A DNA stretch of 64,000 nt. It comes from Bacteroidales bacterium. GTDB taxonomy: Bacteria; Bacteroidota; Bacteroidia; Bacteroidales; FEN-979. This document shows, piece by piece, positions 28,087-37,036 of the stretch. Each line of letters begins with the position of its first letter. Positions within the stretch are counted from its first letter, which is position 1. Made by a program: the position numbers and the translations under genes. The DNA lies in assembly GCA_023231005.1 (NCBI GenBank), contig JALNWG010000010.1, forward strand, positions 1 to 64,000. Direction: 5' to 3'. Under the pieces are notes generated by a model that did not search any database, had not been told where the DNA came from, and worked only from the letters and a program-made list of their open reading frames with translations.

Positions 28087-30135
28087 ATGATGAAAAAAGT
28101 ATTTACCCTGTTACTTCCTGTATTGTTGCTGGCTTTTTCTACCAGCGCTCAGGATAATTCCAGCATTTCTAAAGGCATTCTGACACACGAAATGACTCCG
28201 GATGAGTTGCTTCGCAAAGGGGAAATTGGAAGGAATTTCGTTGAAACCGATCCCCCGGCAGCTGCGATCCGGAATGTTGCTGAATTTAACTATATGCAGG
28301 GAGCCCTTGTTCGCTATCCGTTTGGAATTCCAATTTCCCTCATTAAAGAAATGGCTACCGATATTATGGTAACGACCATTGTGGCATCCACAGCACAGAA
28401 AAGTACGGTGATCAGCCAATACCTGACCAATGGAGTCGATACAAGCCACTGCAATTTTCTAATCGCACCAACTGATAGTTACTGGACACGGGATTATGGA
28501 CCCTGGTTTGAATCAGACAGCGCTAATCAGATTGGCATCATTGATTTTCCTTATAACCGTCCCCGGCCAAACGATGACGAAATCCCTAAAAAAATGGCAG
28601 AAATGCTTGGGATTCCCTGGTTTGGGATGAATGTTATTTCAACTGGAGGGAATTACATGACCGATGGATTTGGAATCTCTTCATCAACCGATCTGGTATG
28701 GTCTGAAAATCCAACACAAACTTCCGCACAAATCGCACAGAAAATGAATAGTTATCTTGGAATTTCGAATTACCAAGTAGTTCCTGATCCAAATATTTCC
28801 AGCGATATCGACCATATTGATTGCTGGGGGAAATTCCTCGCCCCGGATAAAATTTTGATTCGTAAAACTTTAATTTCCGACCCGGAGTACAATGCGCTGG
28901 AATCGGCTGCTTCTTATTGGGCTTCGCAGGTTTCTTCCTTTGGAAATAATTATAAGGTTTTCCGAGTGATGACCCCTCAAGATCAGCCCTATTCAAATTC
29001 GGTGATTCTGAATAATAAAGTACTTATCCCTTTCATGAACTCTCCATGGGATGATAGTGCAAAAACTGTTTATGAGGCAGCCATGCCGGGTTATCAGGTA
29101 ATCGGATTCACTGCAAATCCTTCCACCCCCTGGTTGTCGACCGATGCCTTGCATTGCCGGGTGATGGGAATCGCCGACATCGGGCTGCTTTACATAAAGC
29201 ATATTCCCCTGACGGGGAACCAGCCTTGTGAATCAGATTACGAAATCTTTGCCGAAATCTTTGCCAGCAGTCACCAACCAATTATCGATGATTCGGTAAT
29301 TGTTCAGTACCAGGTAAACGGTGGCCCTTATCATCAGGTATTGATGCTAAACACAACAGGTCATTATTACAAAGGAATCATTCCCAAACAATCTGCTGGA
29401 AGTGTGATAAAATATTATTTAACTGCCGCAGATCAATCGGGACGACATGCTTCAGCTCCTTTCATCGGATCTGCCGACCCTTATACATTTCAAACTACCT
29501 ATACCAACCTTACTCCAATGCCCGATACTTTGTGGTTTATCACACCAGATGATTGTCTGGAAGGAAAAATTACCCAGCTTCACAATTTTCTTGCCGATGG
29601 AATCAATCTGACTTCAGTGCAGCAAAATGGTATTTCGATTCCCTGGTATGTGGATTCAATGTCGGTAAGTACCTTACCATATATGGTTAATTCCGGAGAT
29701 AGTTTTGCCATCCGTGTGAGATCGATTGTTCCCCTTAAGCAAGTTGCCGGAGAGATCTTTGTCATTGATACATTAAATTTCACAACGTCTACAGGAAACA
29801 ATCGAGTCATTATTATGTATAATGCTGATCTGCTCCAGAGAATTCAAAATGTTTCATCGGATGTAGTACTTGGAAATTGTTATCCGAATCCATTCACCGA
29901 AACAACAAATATTCCGGTTAATCTGAGCAGAAAAGAGAAGATGGTTGTGGATATCCTGAATATTACTGGTAAAGTGGTAAAACGAATCTGTTCAAAATTG
30001 TTTGATGCAGGGAATTCATCTGTTTCATGGGATGGAACGAATGAAGCAGGAGAAAAATTGAATGGAGGAATTTATATCTGCAGGATCACGACGCAAAAAA
30101 ACATTATGACAAAACGATTGGTACTGATTCGTTAA
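28087..30135 (+). CDS. Secreted PPAD-like peptidylarginine deiminase with T9SS tail
   Basis: A 682-residue protein with a signal peptide (LLPVLLLAFSTSAQ), a PAD_porph deiminase domain (about 40-385), an Ig-like region and a type A T9SS sorting domain starting near NCYPNPFTETTNIPV. The catalytic set I recall for Porphyromonas gingivalis PPAD (D130, H236, D238, N297, C351) maps at near-constant offset to D136 (RDYGPW), H243 and D245 (HIDCW), N304 (YSNSV) and C357 (DALHC). R158 and R160 (YNRPRPND) match the two arginines that hold the substrate's C-terminal carboxylate in PPAD. It may thus citrullinate C-terminal arginines outside the cell. Secreted agmatine deiminase is the alternative. Its stop overlaps that of lysS (TTAA). 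Confidence 0.8.
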   Translation: MMKKVFTLLLPVLLLAFSTSAQDNSSISKGILTHEMTPDELLRKGEIGRNFVETDPPAAAIRNVAEFNYMQGALVRYPFGIPISLIKEMATDIMVTTIVASTAQKSTVISQYLTNGVDTSHCNFLIAPTDSYWTRDYGPWFESDSANQIGIIDFPYNRPRPNDDEIPKKMAEMLGIPWFGMNVISTGGNYMTDGFGISSSTDLVWSENPTQTSAQIAQKMNSYLGISNYQVVPDPNISSDIDHIDCWGKFLAPDKILIRKTLISDPEYNALESAASYWASQVSSFGNNYKVFRVMTPQDQPYSNSVILNNKVLIPFMNSPWDDSAKTVYEAAMPGYQVIGFTANPSTPWLSTDALHCRVMGIADIGLLYIKHIPLTGNQPCESDYEIFAEIFASSHQPIIDDSVIVQYQVNGGPYHQVLMLNTTGHYYKGIIPKQSAGSVIKYYLTAADQSGRHASAPFIGSADPYTFQTTYTNLTPMPDTLWFITPDDCLEGKITQLHNFLADGINLTSVQQNGISIPWYVDSMSVSTLPYMVNSGDSFAIRVRSIVPLKQVAGEIFVIDTLNFTTSTGNNRVIIMYNADLLQRIQNVSSDVVLGNCYPNPFTETTNIPVNLSRKEKMVVDILNITGKVVKRICSKLFDAGNSSVSWDGTNEAGEKLNGGIYICRITTQKNIMTKRLVLIR

Positions 30136-31646
30136 CCCCGGGTTTCGGGTCTCATTTGCGGAAAAAAGAGAACATCCTGAATGGAAGAAGAGTTGGTCAT
30201 GATCATGGTCAATCGGTCAATTCCAATACCCAGACCTGCTGTGGGTGGCATACCGAACTCCAGAGCACGCAAAAAGTCTTCATCAAGAACCATCGATTCA
30301 TCATCGCCTCGTTTTCCTAATTCTAACTGCAACTCAAACCGCTCCCGCTGATCAATAGGATCATTTAATTCTGAAAAAGCATTACAAAGCTCTTTGCCAT
30401 TGCAAATTGCCTCGAAACGTTCAACCAAACCATCTTTCGTACGATGCTTTTTGGCAAGGGGGGACATTTCTATCGGATAATCGGTAATAAAGGTAGGTTG
30501 GATTAAAAAAGGTTCGCACTTTTCTCCAAAAATCTGATCTATGATCTTCCCCTTGGCCATCGTCGTATCAAGAGGGACTTCCAGTTTTTTTGCTATGGCC
30601 ACGAGTTCTTCCTCTGTTTTACCTTCTATATCAATTCCAGTAAAATGTTGGATCACTTCAAACATGGTAAAACGCTTCCATGGCCGTTTGAAGTCAATCA
30701 GATTTTCTCCCACTTTAATCTCGGTTGTCCCATGTAAATCAAGAGCAATCTTCTCCACCATTTCTTCTACCAGTTTCATCATCCATTCATAGTCTTTATA
30801 GGCTACATAAAGTTCCATCTGAGTGAATTCAGGATTGTGAAAACGGTCCATCCCTTCATTCCTGAAATCTTTGGAAAATTCAAACACACCATCGTATCCA
30901 CCAACAACTAAACGTTTGAGATACAATTCATTAGCGATACGAAGGTACAAAGTCATATCCAATGAATTGTGATGCGTTTTAAAAGGACGGGCAGCCGCTC
31001 CACCATAAAGTGGTTGTAGAATAGGCGTTTCAACCTCCAGGTATGATTTAGAAGCCAGATATTGACGCATTGAGTTTATCAGCAGATTACGTTGGATAAA
31101 AACTTCACGCACTTCTGGGTTTACGATCAAGTCAACATATCGTTGCCGGTAACGTTGTTCAGGATCGGTAAAAGCATCATAAACCGTATTTTCTTTTTCT
31201 TTAACTATCGGTAGTGGACGCAGCGATTTACTCAGAAGTCTCAACGATTTAACATGAATGGTTATTTCGCCCATTTGGGTGATAAATACGAATCCAGTCA
31301 CACCGATAATATCACCAATATCAAGAAGTTTCTTAAAAACGGTATTATATAAGGTTTTATCTTCGCCAGGACAAATATCGTCGCGTTTTACATATAACTG
31401 AATCCGGCCACTTTCATCTTGGATCTCAACGAAAGAGGCAGCCCCCATGATCCGCCGGCTCATTATTCTTCCGGCCATGCTTGCCTGCTGATATAGTGAA
31501 CAGTTGGCAGTAAAATTTTTTCTGATTTCTGCAGCTTTTACGTTTACTTCGAAAGTATCGGGAGGATAAGGATTGATTCCTGCTTTGATCAGCTCTTGTA
31601 ATGAATTTCTTCGAATGGTTTCTTGTTCACTGAATCCGGTTGTCAT
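30132..31646 (-). CDS. lysS: Lysyl-tRNA synthetase (class II)
   Basis: A 504-residue class II synthetase. The start was set at ATG 31644-31646 (MTTGFSEQETIRRNSL), the usual LysS N-terminus; the longer frame runs back towards recO. The N-terminal OB-fold binds the anticodon (SMAGRIMSRRIMGAASFVEI). Motif 2 is FRNEGMDRFHNPEFTQME and motif 3 is GLGIGIDRLTM. A TATCTTTG box lies just upstream. The stop shares bases with the convergent deiminase gene. Confidence 0.97.
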   Translation of the reverse strand: MTTGFSEQETIRRNSLQELIKAGINPYPPDTFEVNVKAAEIRKNFTANCSLYQQASMAGRIMSRRIMGAASFVEIQDESGRIQLYVKRDDICPGEDKTLYNTVFKKLLDIGDIIGVTGFVFITQMGEITIHVKSLRLLSKSLRPLPIVKEKENTVYDAFTDPEQRYRQRYVDLIVNPEVREVFIQRNLLINSMRQYLASKSYLEVETPILQPLYGGAAARPFKTHHNSLDMTLYLRIANELYLKRLVVGGYDGVFEFSKDFRNEGMDRFHNPEFTQMELYVAYKDYEWMMKLVEEMVEKIALDLHGTTEIKVGENLIDFKRPWKRFTMFEVIQHFTGIDIEGKTEEELVAIAKKLEVPLDTTMAKGKIIDQIFGEKCEPFLIQPTFITDYPIEMSPLAKKHRTKDGLVERFEAICNGKELCNAFSELNDPIDQRERFELQLELGKRGDDESMVLDEDFLRALEFGMPPTAGLGIGIDRLTMIMTNSSSIQDVLFFPQMRPETRG

Positions 31647-31661
31647 ATTTGAAAATTTCGG

Positions 31662-31669
31662 CAAAGATA
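31662..31669 (-). promoter_or_regulatory. lysS promoter -7 box
   Basis: TATCTTTG on the minus strand, 16 bases before the lysS start and just after the recO stop. It suggests lysS can be transcribed apart from recO. No clear -33 element. Confidence 0.45.
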
Positions 31670-31674
31670 ATGAA

Positions 31675-32424
31675 TTACGACAAAACATCGTGAAGTACCC
31701 GATGTGACAGGACTCCGCTAAATCCCGGGAGATGTAACTGATAATAAAGGAGGATGGTTTCCAAGAATTCCTTTCTGGCTTTTGGAGTCAGAACAAGATT
31801 TTCAAGGTCACTTTTCATAGGAGAAAGAAAATAATCAGAATAACAAAGCAATCGATAAAAAAGGCTGCTATTGGGAGGGGCAAGATATTGAGGATGGTCG
31901 GGAATACTTTTCTGGAATTGACCTTCCCGGAGGTTGAATATTGGGGTAGAGGAGGAATAATTCAATTGAGGAAAGATTCCAAGATGGTGACAAAGCTGGA
32001 GGCAAAAAAATAAATGAAAATTATTGTCGGTTGAAGTCAACTCATCGAAATAAATCAATGCCAGCCATAAAAATTCAAATAATCCATCGTTGGGTTCTTC
32101 TTCACGGATCGATTTATATAGCAATTCGTTGAGAAACAGAAGCACAGAACTTTTCCTGATATCGAACGGGATCGTTGCAAAGGGATGGGCCAGGTGAATT
32201 TCTTTGGCCGACTGGATGGACTTTCTTTCCCTGTGATATACAACCAAGTCGAGCAAGGTAAGCGGTTGAAACAAACCTGGTTTGATTTTAGATTTTGGAT
32301 TACGGATACCTTTGAACAAATATGATTGAAGACCGAAAACCTGCGTGTAAATTTTTACAATCAAACTGGTTTCGGAAAATTTAATGGAATGAAAAACAAT
32401 TCCTTTGGTAGACTGAAGCATCAA
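31675..32424 (-). CDS. recO: DNA repair protein RecO
   Basis: A 249-residue RecO. The N-terminal OB-fold is seen in STKGIVFHSIKFSETSLIVKIYT and GLQSYLFKGIRN, with the helical C-terminal half following. RecO works with RecR and RecF to load RecA at gaps covered by SSB. The zinc-binding cysteines of some RecO proteins are not obvious here. The start overlaps the porZ-like stop by four bases (32421-32424), so the two are cotranscribed. Confidence 0.92.
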   Translation of the reverse strand: MMLQSTKGIVFHSIKFSETSLIVKIYTQVFGLQSYLFKGIRNPKSKIKPGLFQPLTLLDLVVYHRERKSIQSAKEIHLAHPFATIPFDIRKSSVLLFLNELLYKSIREEEPNDGLFEFLWLALIYFDELTSTDNNFHLFFCLQLCHHLGIFPQLNYSSSTPIFNLREGQFQKSIPDHPQYLAPPNSSLFYRLLCYSDYFLSPMKSDLENLVLTPKARKEFLETILLYYQLHLPGFSGVLSHRVLHDVLS

Positions 32425-34754
32425 TTGATGATCAGGATTTTTGTAACGACTTTTTCTGAAGCAGTGTCATTGGCAGCAAATACCAGATATACGCCCGTGT
32501 GTGCTTTTTGTCCGTTAAAATTTTTCCCGTCCCAAATTGCTTGCCCGCCTTCAGCACGGGTCGAGTAAACCAGGTTCCCATTAATATCGGTAATTCTGAC
32601 CTGAGCATTGTTTACCAGTCCTTTAATGGCAATGAATCCATCATAACCCGATTTTACCGGGTTCGGGAATGCATAAACATTTTCATTGGTATCCCCTCCA
32701 GGTGTAGCAGTTCCCCGGAAAGAGATCACCCCATTATCGGTACCGAAAAACACATCTCCACCCTTGTTAAGAGTAATACAAACGATCCGATCCGATAGCA
32801 ATGGGCTGTTCTCTGAAGTGAAGTGGTATATTTGTTTTGTACCATCTTCCGAAAAAAGAAAAACTCCACCACGGTCGGTCCCAATCCATTTTTGATTGGC
32901 CCCATCCACAGCGATTGCAGTAACAGTTTCATTCTCAAGCAGATATTGGGTATAAGACCCTTGCTGTACTAAAATACGTTGGCAATCAAAATTTTGCCCG
33001 GTGAAAATATTTTCCGGAGAATAAAAAACGGCAACTCCAATTTCTGTACCGATCCATATCTCTCCATTTTTATCTTCTGCCATCGCGAAAACATTGTTTC
33101 CTGGAATATTTCCACTTCCAACAGCACTATTCATTAAAATTGATTGATCATCGGCAGTGTTTTGTGGGGTTCCGTTATCTGTGAATACTAAAATGGAGTT
33201 AGGATTCATGGTTCCATATCGAAGTTGGATCCATTTTTGACCCAGTTTATTGATCATGATTTGGCCCATATCAATTGAACTCGCAATAGGAATATTAAAT
33301 CCAGTCCACTGTGTTCCTTTTTTCATTGAAAGTGTAATTTCACTATTGCCGGTGACTACCCATAAATTTCCTTCTGCATCAAAAGTCAATCCCCCAACCC
33401 GGATATCATCATCAACGCCCCCTGTGTAATGCCGCAATGTACTGTTGGTTTGATCGTATCGTGTAATGGCCGAATCGTTGTACAATTCAACCACTCCTTT
33501 CCCAAAGGAGCCGGCAAACACATGTTTCGTATCAAACGGATCAGGTGCAATGCCTATAATATCATAGGCAGAATTCATTAATGGGCTATTATAGCCAGCT
33601 ATATTTTTCCAGGTTGAATTATCAAAATGATAAACCTGAGCCTGGGTATAGGTCGGTTCATAGTTTGTCTTTCTTCCTCCCGGGGCGATATAAAGATTAT
33701 TTCCCAGGCAGCTCATACTAAATGCCGAAGCAGAAAGCGGTCCACTGAGGTTAAAATAGTGCATGACATTTGGAATCATATCATAGTTGATCAGCCCTGA
33801 ATAGGTGTCACAAATCCAAAAGGTCCCCTCACGATCAGCAATTGCGTCTATGGGATATGGATTTCCACCATTATAATAACTCCAGATTGTTGTGACAGTT
33901 TCCAGATTAACATTGTAAACGGTGACGAAAGAGTTGTAAGAGATCAGAATATATTTGCTGTTTGATTCCAAATGGCGAACCGGATTATTCACAGAAAGAT
34001 TCCACTTTATCCATTTCCCGTTTTCAAAATAATAAATGGTATCAGTTGTAGCTGTCCCGGTTTTCTTGTTGACGAAGACTTTATTTCCGAAAGTAGTGAT
34101 CGAACTGTATTTGGCTGTAGTATCAATACTATGATCTTTATGCCAGGATGCATAATTGGCCAAATTGGGATCAGGCAGATATGCTTTATATATTCCCTTT
34201 TCGGTGGCAGCAAACAAACTGTCCTGTGCGTCGGTAGTAAGGGCCAGCACATTCACCTGGCTTCCCTGGCTACCAATGTAATAGGTATCACGAATTTCTT
34301 CTTTCACAAGGTCTACAACAACGATTCCAAAACCACAGGACAGGTAAATATTTTTACCCTGAAAAAAAATATTGTTAATGGTCTTGTTTCCCAGAATCTG
34401 CTTACGCTTGATGTCAGAAATATTGATGACGGTATTGTTTTTTATCAGGTCGATGTTGGCATTGGTATAGGCGATGACGAGAGTCTGGTATTCGGAATTA
34501 TAATTGATACAACTGATCCCGATATCAGAAAGGCCATTGATTTTAGTAATTCGGGTTACACTCAGGTCATCCTTGTTCACAGAAAAAACTGCATAGGGGG
34601 TGGAGGCATAAATTTTATCTCCCGCATCCGTCACAGAATTGACCAATGTATAGGGCAGTTCATCACGCCATTGTCCGATAGGAACCTGTTGTGCGAAATT
34701 TTGGAGAAAACAAAAAAGGAAGGAAAAAGTAAAAATTGCGGAAATAATTTTCAT
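32421..34754 (-). CDS. porZ: PorZ-like two-propeller protein with T9SS tail
   Basis: A 777-residue secreted protein, close to the length I recall for P. gingivalis PorZ. It has a signal peptide (IISAIFTFSFLFCFLQNFAQQ), an N-terminal seven-bladed propeller starting VPIGQWRDELPYTLVNSV, a second propeller of two-component-regulator type (GEIWIGTEIGVAVF, QKWIGTDRGGVFLF, GDVFFGTDNGVISF), and a C-terminal sorting domain (AFPNPVKSGYDGFIAIKG). PorZ is a surface part of the type IX attachment complex that passes A-LPS to the sortase. Assignment rests on domain order and length. Confidence 0.8.
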   Translation of the reverse strand: MKIISAIFTFSFLFCFLQNFAQQVPIGQWRDELPYTLVNSVTDAGDKIYASTPYAVFSVNKDDLSVTRITKINGLSDIGISCINYNSEYQTLVIAYTNANIDLIKNNTVINISDIKRKQILGNKTINNIFFQGKNIYLSCGFGIVVVDLVKEEIRDTYYIGSQGSQVNVLALTTDAQDSLFAATEKGIYKAYLPDPNLANYASWHKDHSIDTTAKYSSITTFGNKVFVNKKTGTATTDTIYYFENGKWIKWNLSVNNPVRHLESNSKYILISYNSFVTVYNVNLETVTTIWSYYNGGNPYPIDAIADREGTFWICDTYSGLINYDMIPNVMHYFNLSGPLSASAFSMSCLGNNLYIAPGGRKTNYEPTYTQAQVYHFDNSTWKNIAGYNSPLMNSAYDIIGIAPDPFDTKHVFAGSFGKGVVELYNDSAITRYDQTNSTLRHYTGGVDDDIRVGGLTFDAEGNLWVVTGNSEITLSMKKGTQWTGFNIPIASSIDMGQIMINKLGQKWIQLRYGTMNPNSILVFTDNGTPQNTADDQSILMNSAVGSGNIPGNNVFAMAEDKNGEIWIGTEIGVAVFYSPENIFTGQNFDCQRILVQQGSYTQYLLENETVTAIAVDGANQKWIGTDRGGVFLFSEDGTKQIYHFTSENSPLLSDRIVCITLNKGGDVFFGTDNGVISFRGTATPGGDTNENVYAFPNPVKSGYDGFIAIKGLVNNAQVRITDINGNLVYSTRAEGGQAIWDGKNFNGQKAHTGVYLVFAANDTASEKVVTKILIIN

Positions 34755-34834
34755 AAAATGAAGATTTTGGATACGTTATGCCAACTTTTAATAACTGATT
34801 TTCTCGGAATTTATTGTAAAAAAAATCAGGGTTT

Positions 34835-36115
34835 TCAAAGGATCATTCCGGCGGCAACTGTCTCATTGGTTGATTCATCAATCAAGATCAAGCTCCCGGT
34901 TATCCTATTGGAAGTGTATGGATCAATGAACAGTGGTTGAGTTGTTTGTAAATGAACCCGGGCAATATCATTCATTTTAATGGTTTTATTGGTCGTGATT
35001 TTTTCCAGGGTATTAATATTTAGAACATAATCGACTTCTTTTACAATACAACGAACTTCACGGGTAGTATGCTTCAGAACATAACGGACATCGAATTGAG
35101 GGGGTCTGGGATTCATCCAGCAAATCATGATGTCAATATAGCTACTTTCAGTTGGCAGATCACTAGCACTTACAATCATGTCACCACGGCTGATATCAAG
35201 ATCGTCTTTAATGGTAAGTGTTATTGACATCGGAGGATAGGTCTCTTTCAATGGACCATTGAAGGTGTCAATAGATACTACTTCGCTTTGCAGATGACTG
35301 GGCAAAACGATAATTTGATCTCCAGGTCGGAAAAATCCACCAGCAACCCGTCCGGCATATCCGCGATAATCATGATATTTGTCAGATTCCGGCCGGATTA
35401 CATATTGAACCGGGAAACGAGGGTGAACAAGATCATGATCCTGGCTGATTGGGATGGTTTCTAGAACCTGTAATAATGTTCCTTCATTAAACCAAGGCAT
35501 GTTCATCGATGGTTTCACCACATTATCACCATGTAGTGCGCTGATGGGGATAAACCGGATATCCGTTTTCGGAAACACCTGATCAGCAAACTTCTGGAAA
35601 TCTCCGGCTATATTAAGGAAAACATCCTGACGATAATCCATCAGGTCCATTTTATTAATACAGACGATAATGTGAGGAATCCCTAAGAGGGAAGCCAAAT
35701 AGGCGTGCCGGTAAGTCTGCTCAATCACCCCGTTACGGGCATCAATGAGCACGATGGCAGCATTGGCAGTGGAAGCTCCGGTAACCATATTCCGGGTATA
35801 TTGGATATGGCCGGGTGTATCGGCGATGATAAATTTCCGTTTAGGAGTAGCAAAATACCGGTACGCAACATCGATGGTGATCCCTTGTTCCCGTTCTGCT
35901 CGCAGTCCATCGGTAAATAAAGCCAGATTCAAGTGCTCATTCCCTTTTTGAATACTGGCTCGTTTTACAGCATCAAGCTGATCCTCAAAAATAGACTTAC
36001 TGTCGTATAAAAGCCTTCCAATGAGTGTGCTTTTTCCATCATCAACACTTCCTGCTGTAGTAAATCGCAACAGTTCCATGTCAAGATAAGCCTTACTCGA
36101 AAAAATATCTTTCAT
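34835..36115 (-). CDS. cysN: Sulfate adenylyltransferase GTPase subunit
   Basis: A 426-residue EF-Tu-like GTPase that powers ATP sulfurylase. G1 is GSVDDGKST, G3 is DTPGHIQYTRNM and G4 is NKMDL; beta-barrel domains 2 and 3 follow. There is no fused APS kinase (CysC), so the product is adenylyl sulfate. The start overlaps the cysD stop by one base. The pair lies directly downstream of the Wza/Wzc-like genes on the same strand, without cysC, cysH or a sulfotransferase in this window. Confidence 0.95.
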   Translation of the reverse strand: MKDIFSSKAYLDMELLRFTTAGSVDDGKSTLIGRLLYDSKSIFEDQLDAVKRASIQKGNEHLNLALFTDGLRAEREQGITIDVAYRYFATPKRKFIIADTPGHIQYTRNMVTGASTANAAIVLIDARNGVIEQTYRHAYLASLLGIPHIIVCINKMDLMDYRQDVFLNIAGDFQKFADQVFPKTDIRFIPISALHGDNVVKPSMNMPWFNEGTLLQVLETIPISQDHDLVHPRFPVQYVIRPESDKYHDYRGYAGRVAGGFFRPGDQIIVLPSHLQSEVVSIDTFNGPLKETYPPMSITLTIKDDLDISRGDMIVSASDLPTESSYIDIMICWMNPRPPQFDVRYVLKHTTREVRCIVKEVDYVLNINTLEKITTNKTIKMNDIARVHLQTTQPLFIDPYTSNRITGSLILIDESTNETVAAGMIL

Positions 36116-37023
36116 TAAAAATATCCCTCTTTTTTCCGATCTTCCATGGCTGCATCAGATCGTTTATCATCATACCGGCCACCACGTTCTGTTATTCTGG
36201 TTGCAGCTATTTCCTGAATAATATCTTCCACGGTATCGGCAGTAGAAAGAGATAATCCGGTACAACTGATATCCCCCACAGTCCGGCAACGAACCTGCAG
36301 GGTTTCAATTTTCTCAGTTGGTTTCATTTCCATAAAAGGAGCAGCAGCAAGCCAAACCCCGTCACGAAAAAAAACCTTCCGTTCATGAGTAAAATAAATG
36401 CTTGGAAGGTCAATTTTTTCGGCAAGAATATACTGCCATATATCCATTTCTGTCCAATTGCTGATAGGGAAAACCCGAAAATGTTCTCCCATCCGTTTTT
36501 TCCCATTGAAAAGATACCAAAGTTCAGGACGTTGATTTTTTGGATCCCACTGTCCGAAGCTGTCGCGATGTGAGAAAAAGCGTTCCTTGGCACGCGCTTT
36601 TTCTTCATCTCTTCTTGCTCCTCCAATGGCTGCATCATATTTATTTTTCGCTATGGTATCTAGTAAGGTAACAGTTTGTAACAAATTCCTGCTGGCATTA
36701 ATTCCCTGTTCTTCCACGACCCGTCCGGAATCGATAGATTCCTGTACAGAGCCAACGACCAGTTGTGCTTGTAATGACGATACTAGTCGATCTCTAAAAT
36801 CAAGGGTTTCCATGAAATTATGACCAGTGTCAATATGAAGCAGGGGAAAAGGAATTTTAGCAGGATAAAATGCTTTACGTGATAAATGAACTAAAACAAT
36901 GGAATCTTTTCCGCCTGAAAACAGCAAAGCCGGATGTTCAAATTGTGAAGCAACTTCACGCAAAACATAAATTGCTTCCGCTTCCAGCTCGTTCAGGTGC
37001 GTCAACTGATAATCGATTCTCAT
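36115..37023 (-). CDS. cysD: Sulfate adenylyltransferase small subunit
   Basis: A 302-residue PP-loop ATPase-fold subunit that forms adenylyl sulfate from ATP and sulfate. The PP-loop is FSGGKDSIVLVHL near residue 35. The C-terminal end SDAAMEDRKKEGYF is diagnostic for CysD. It starts 13 bases after the wzc-like stop and overlaps cysN by one base, so it is likely read from the polysaccharide-export promoter. Confidence 0.96.
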   Translation of the reverse strand: MRIDYQLTHLNELEAEAIYVLREVASQFEHPALLFSGGKDSIVLVHLSRKAFYPAKIPFPLLHIDTGHNFMETLDFRDRLVSSLQAQLVVGSVQESIDSGRVVEEQGINASRNLLQTVTLLDTIAKNKYDAAIGGARRDEEKARAKERFFSHRDSFGQWDPKNQRPELWYLFNGKKRMGEHFRVFPISNWTEMDIWQYILAEKIDLPSIYFTHERKVFFRDGVWLAAAPFMEMKPTEKIETLQVRCRTVGDISCTGLSLSTADTVEDIIQEIAATRITERGGRYDDKRSDAAMEDRKKEGYF

Positions 37024-37036
37024 TTCCTACTGTCTC

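Noticed and set aside
28087..30135. Cytoplasmic agmatine deiminase
   Set aside because: The signal peptide, the extra Ig-like region and the sorting tail point to secretion, and the R-x-R pair fits a peptide substrate better.
33972..34940. 322-codon plus-strand frame opposite the porZ-like gene
   Set aside because: It is antisense to a well-supported protein with signal peptide and propeller motifs. Its translation has no family likeness and is rich in Ile, Phe and Cys as expected of a shadow frame.
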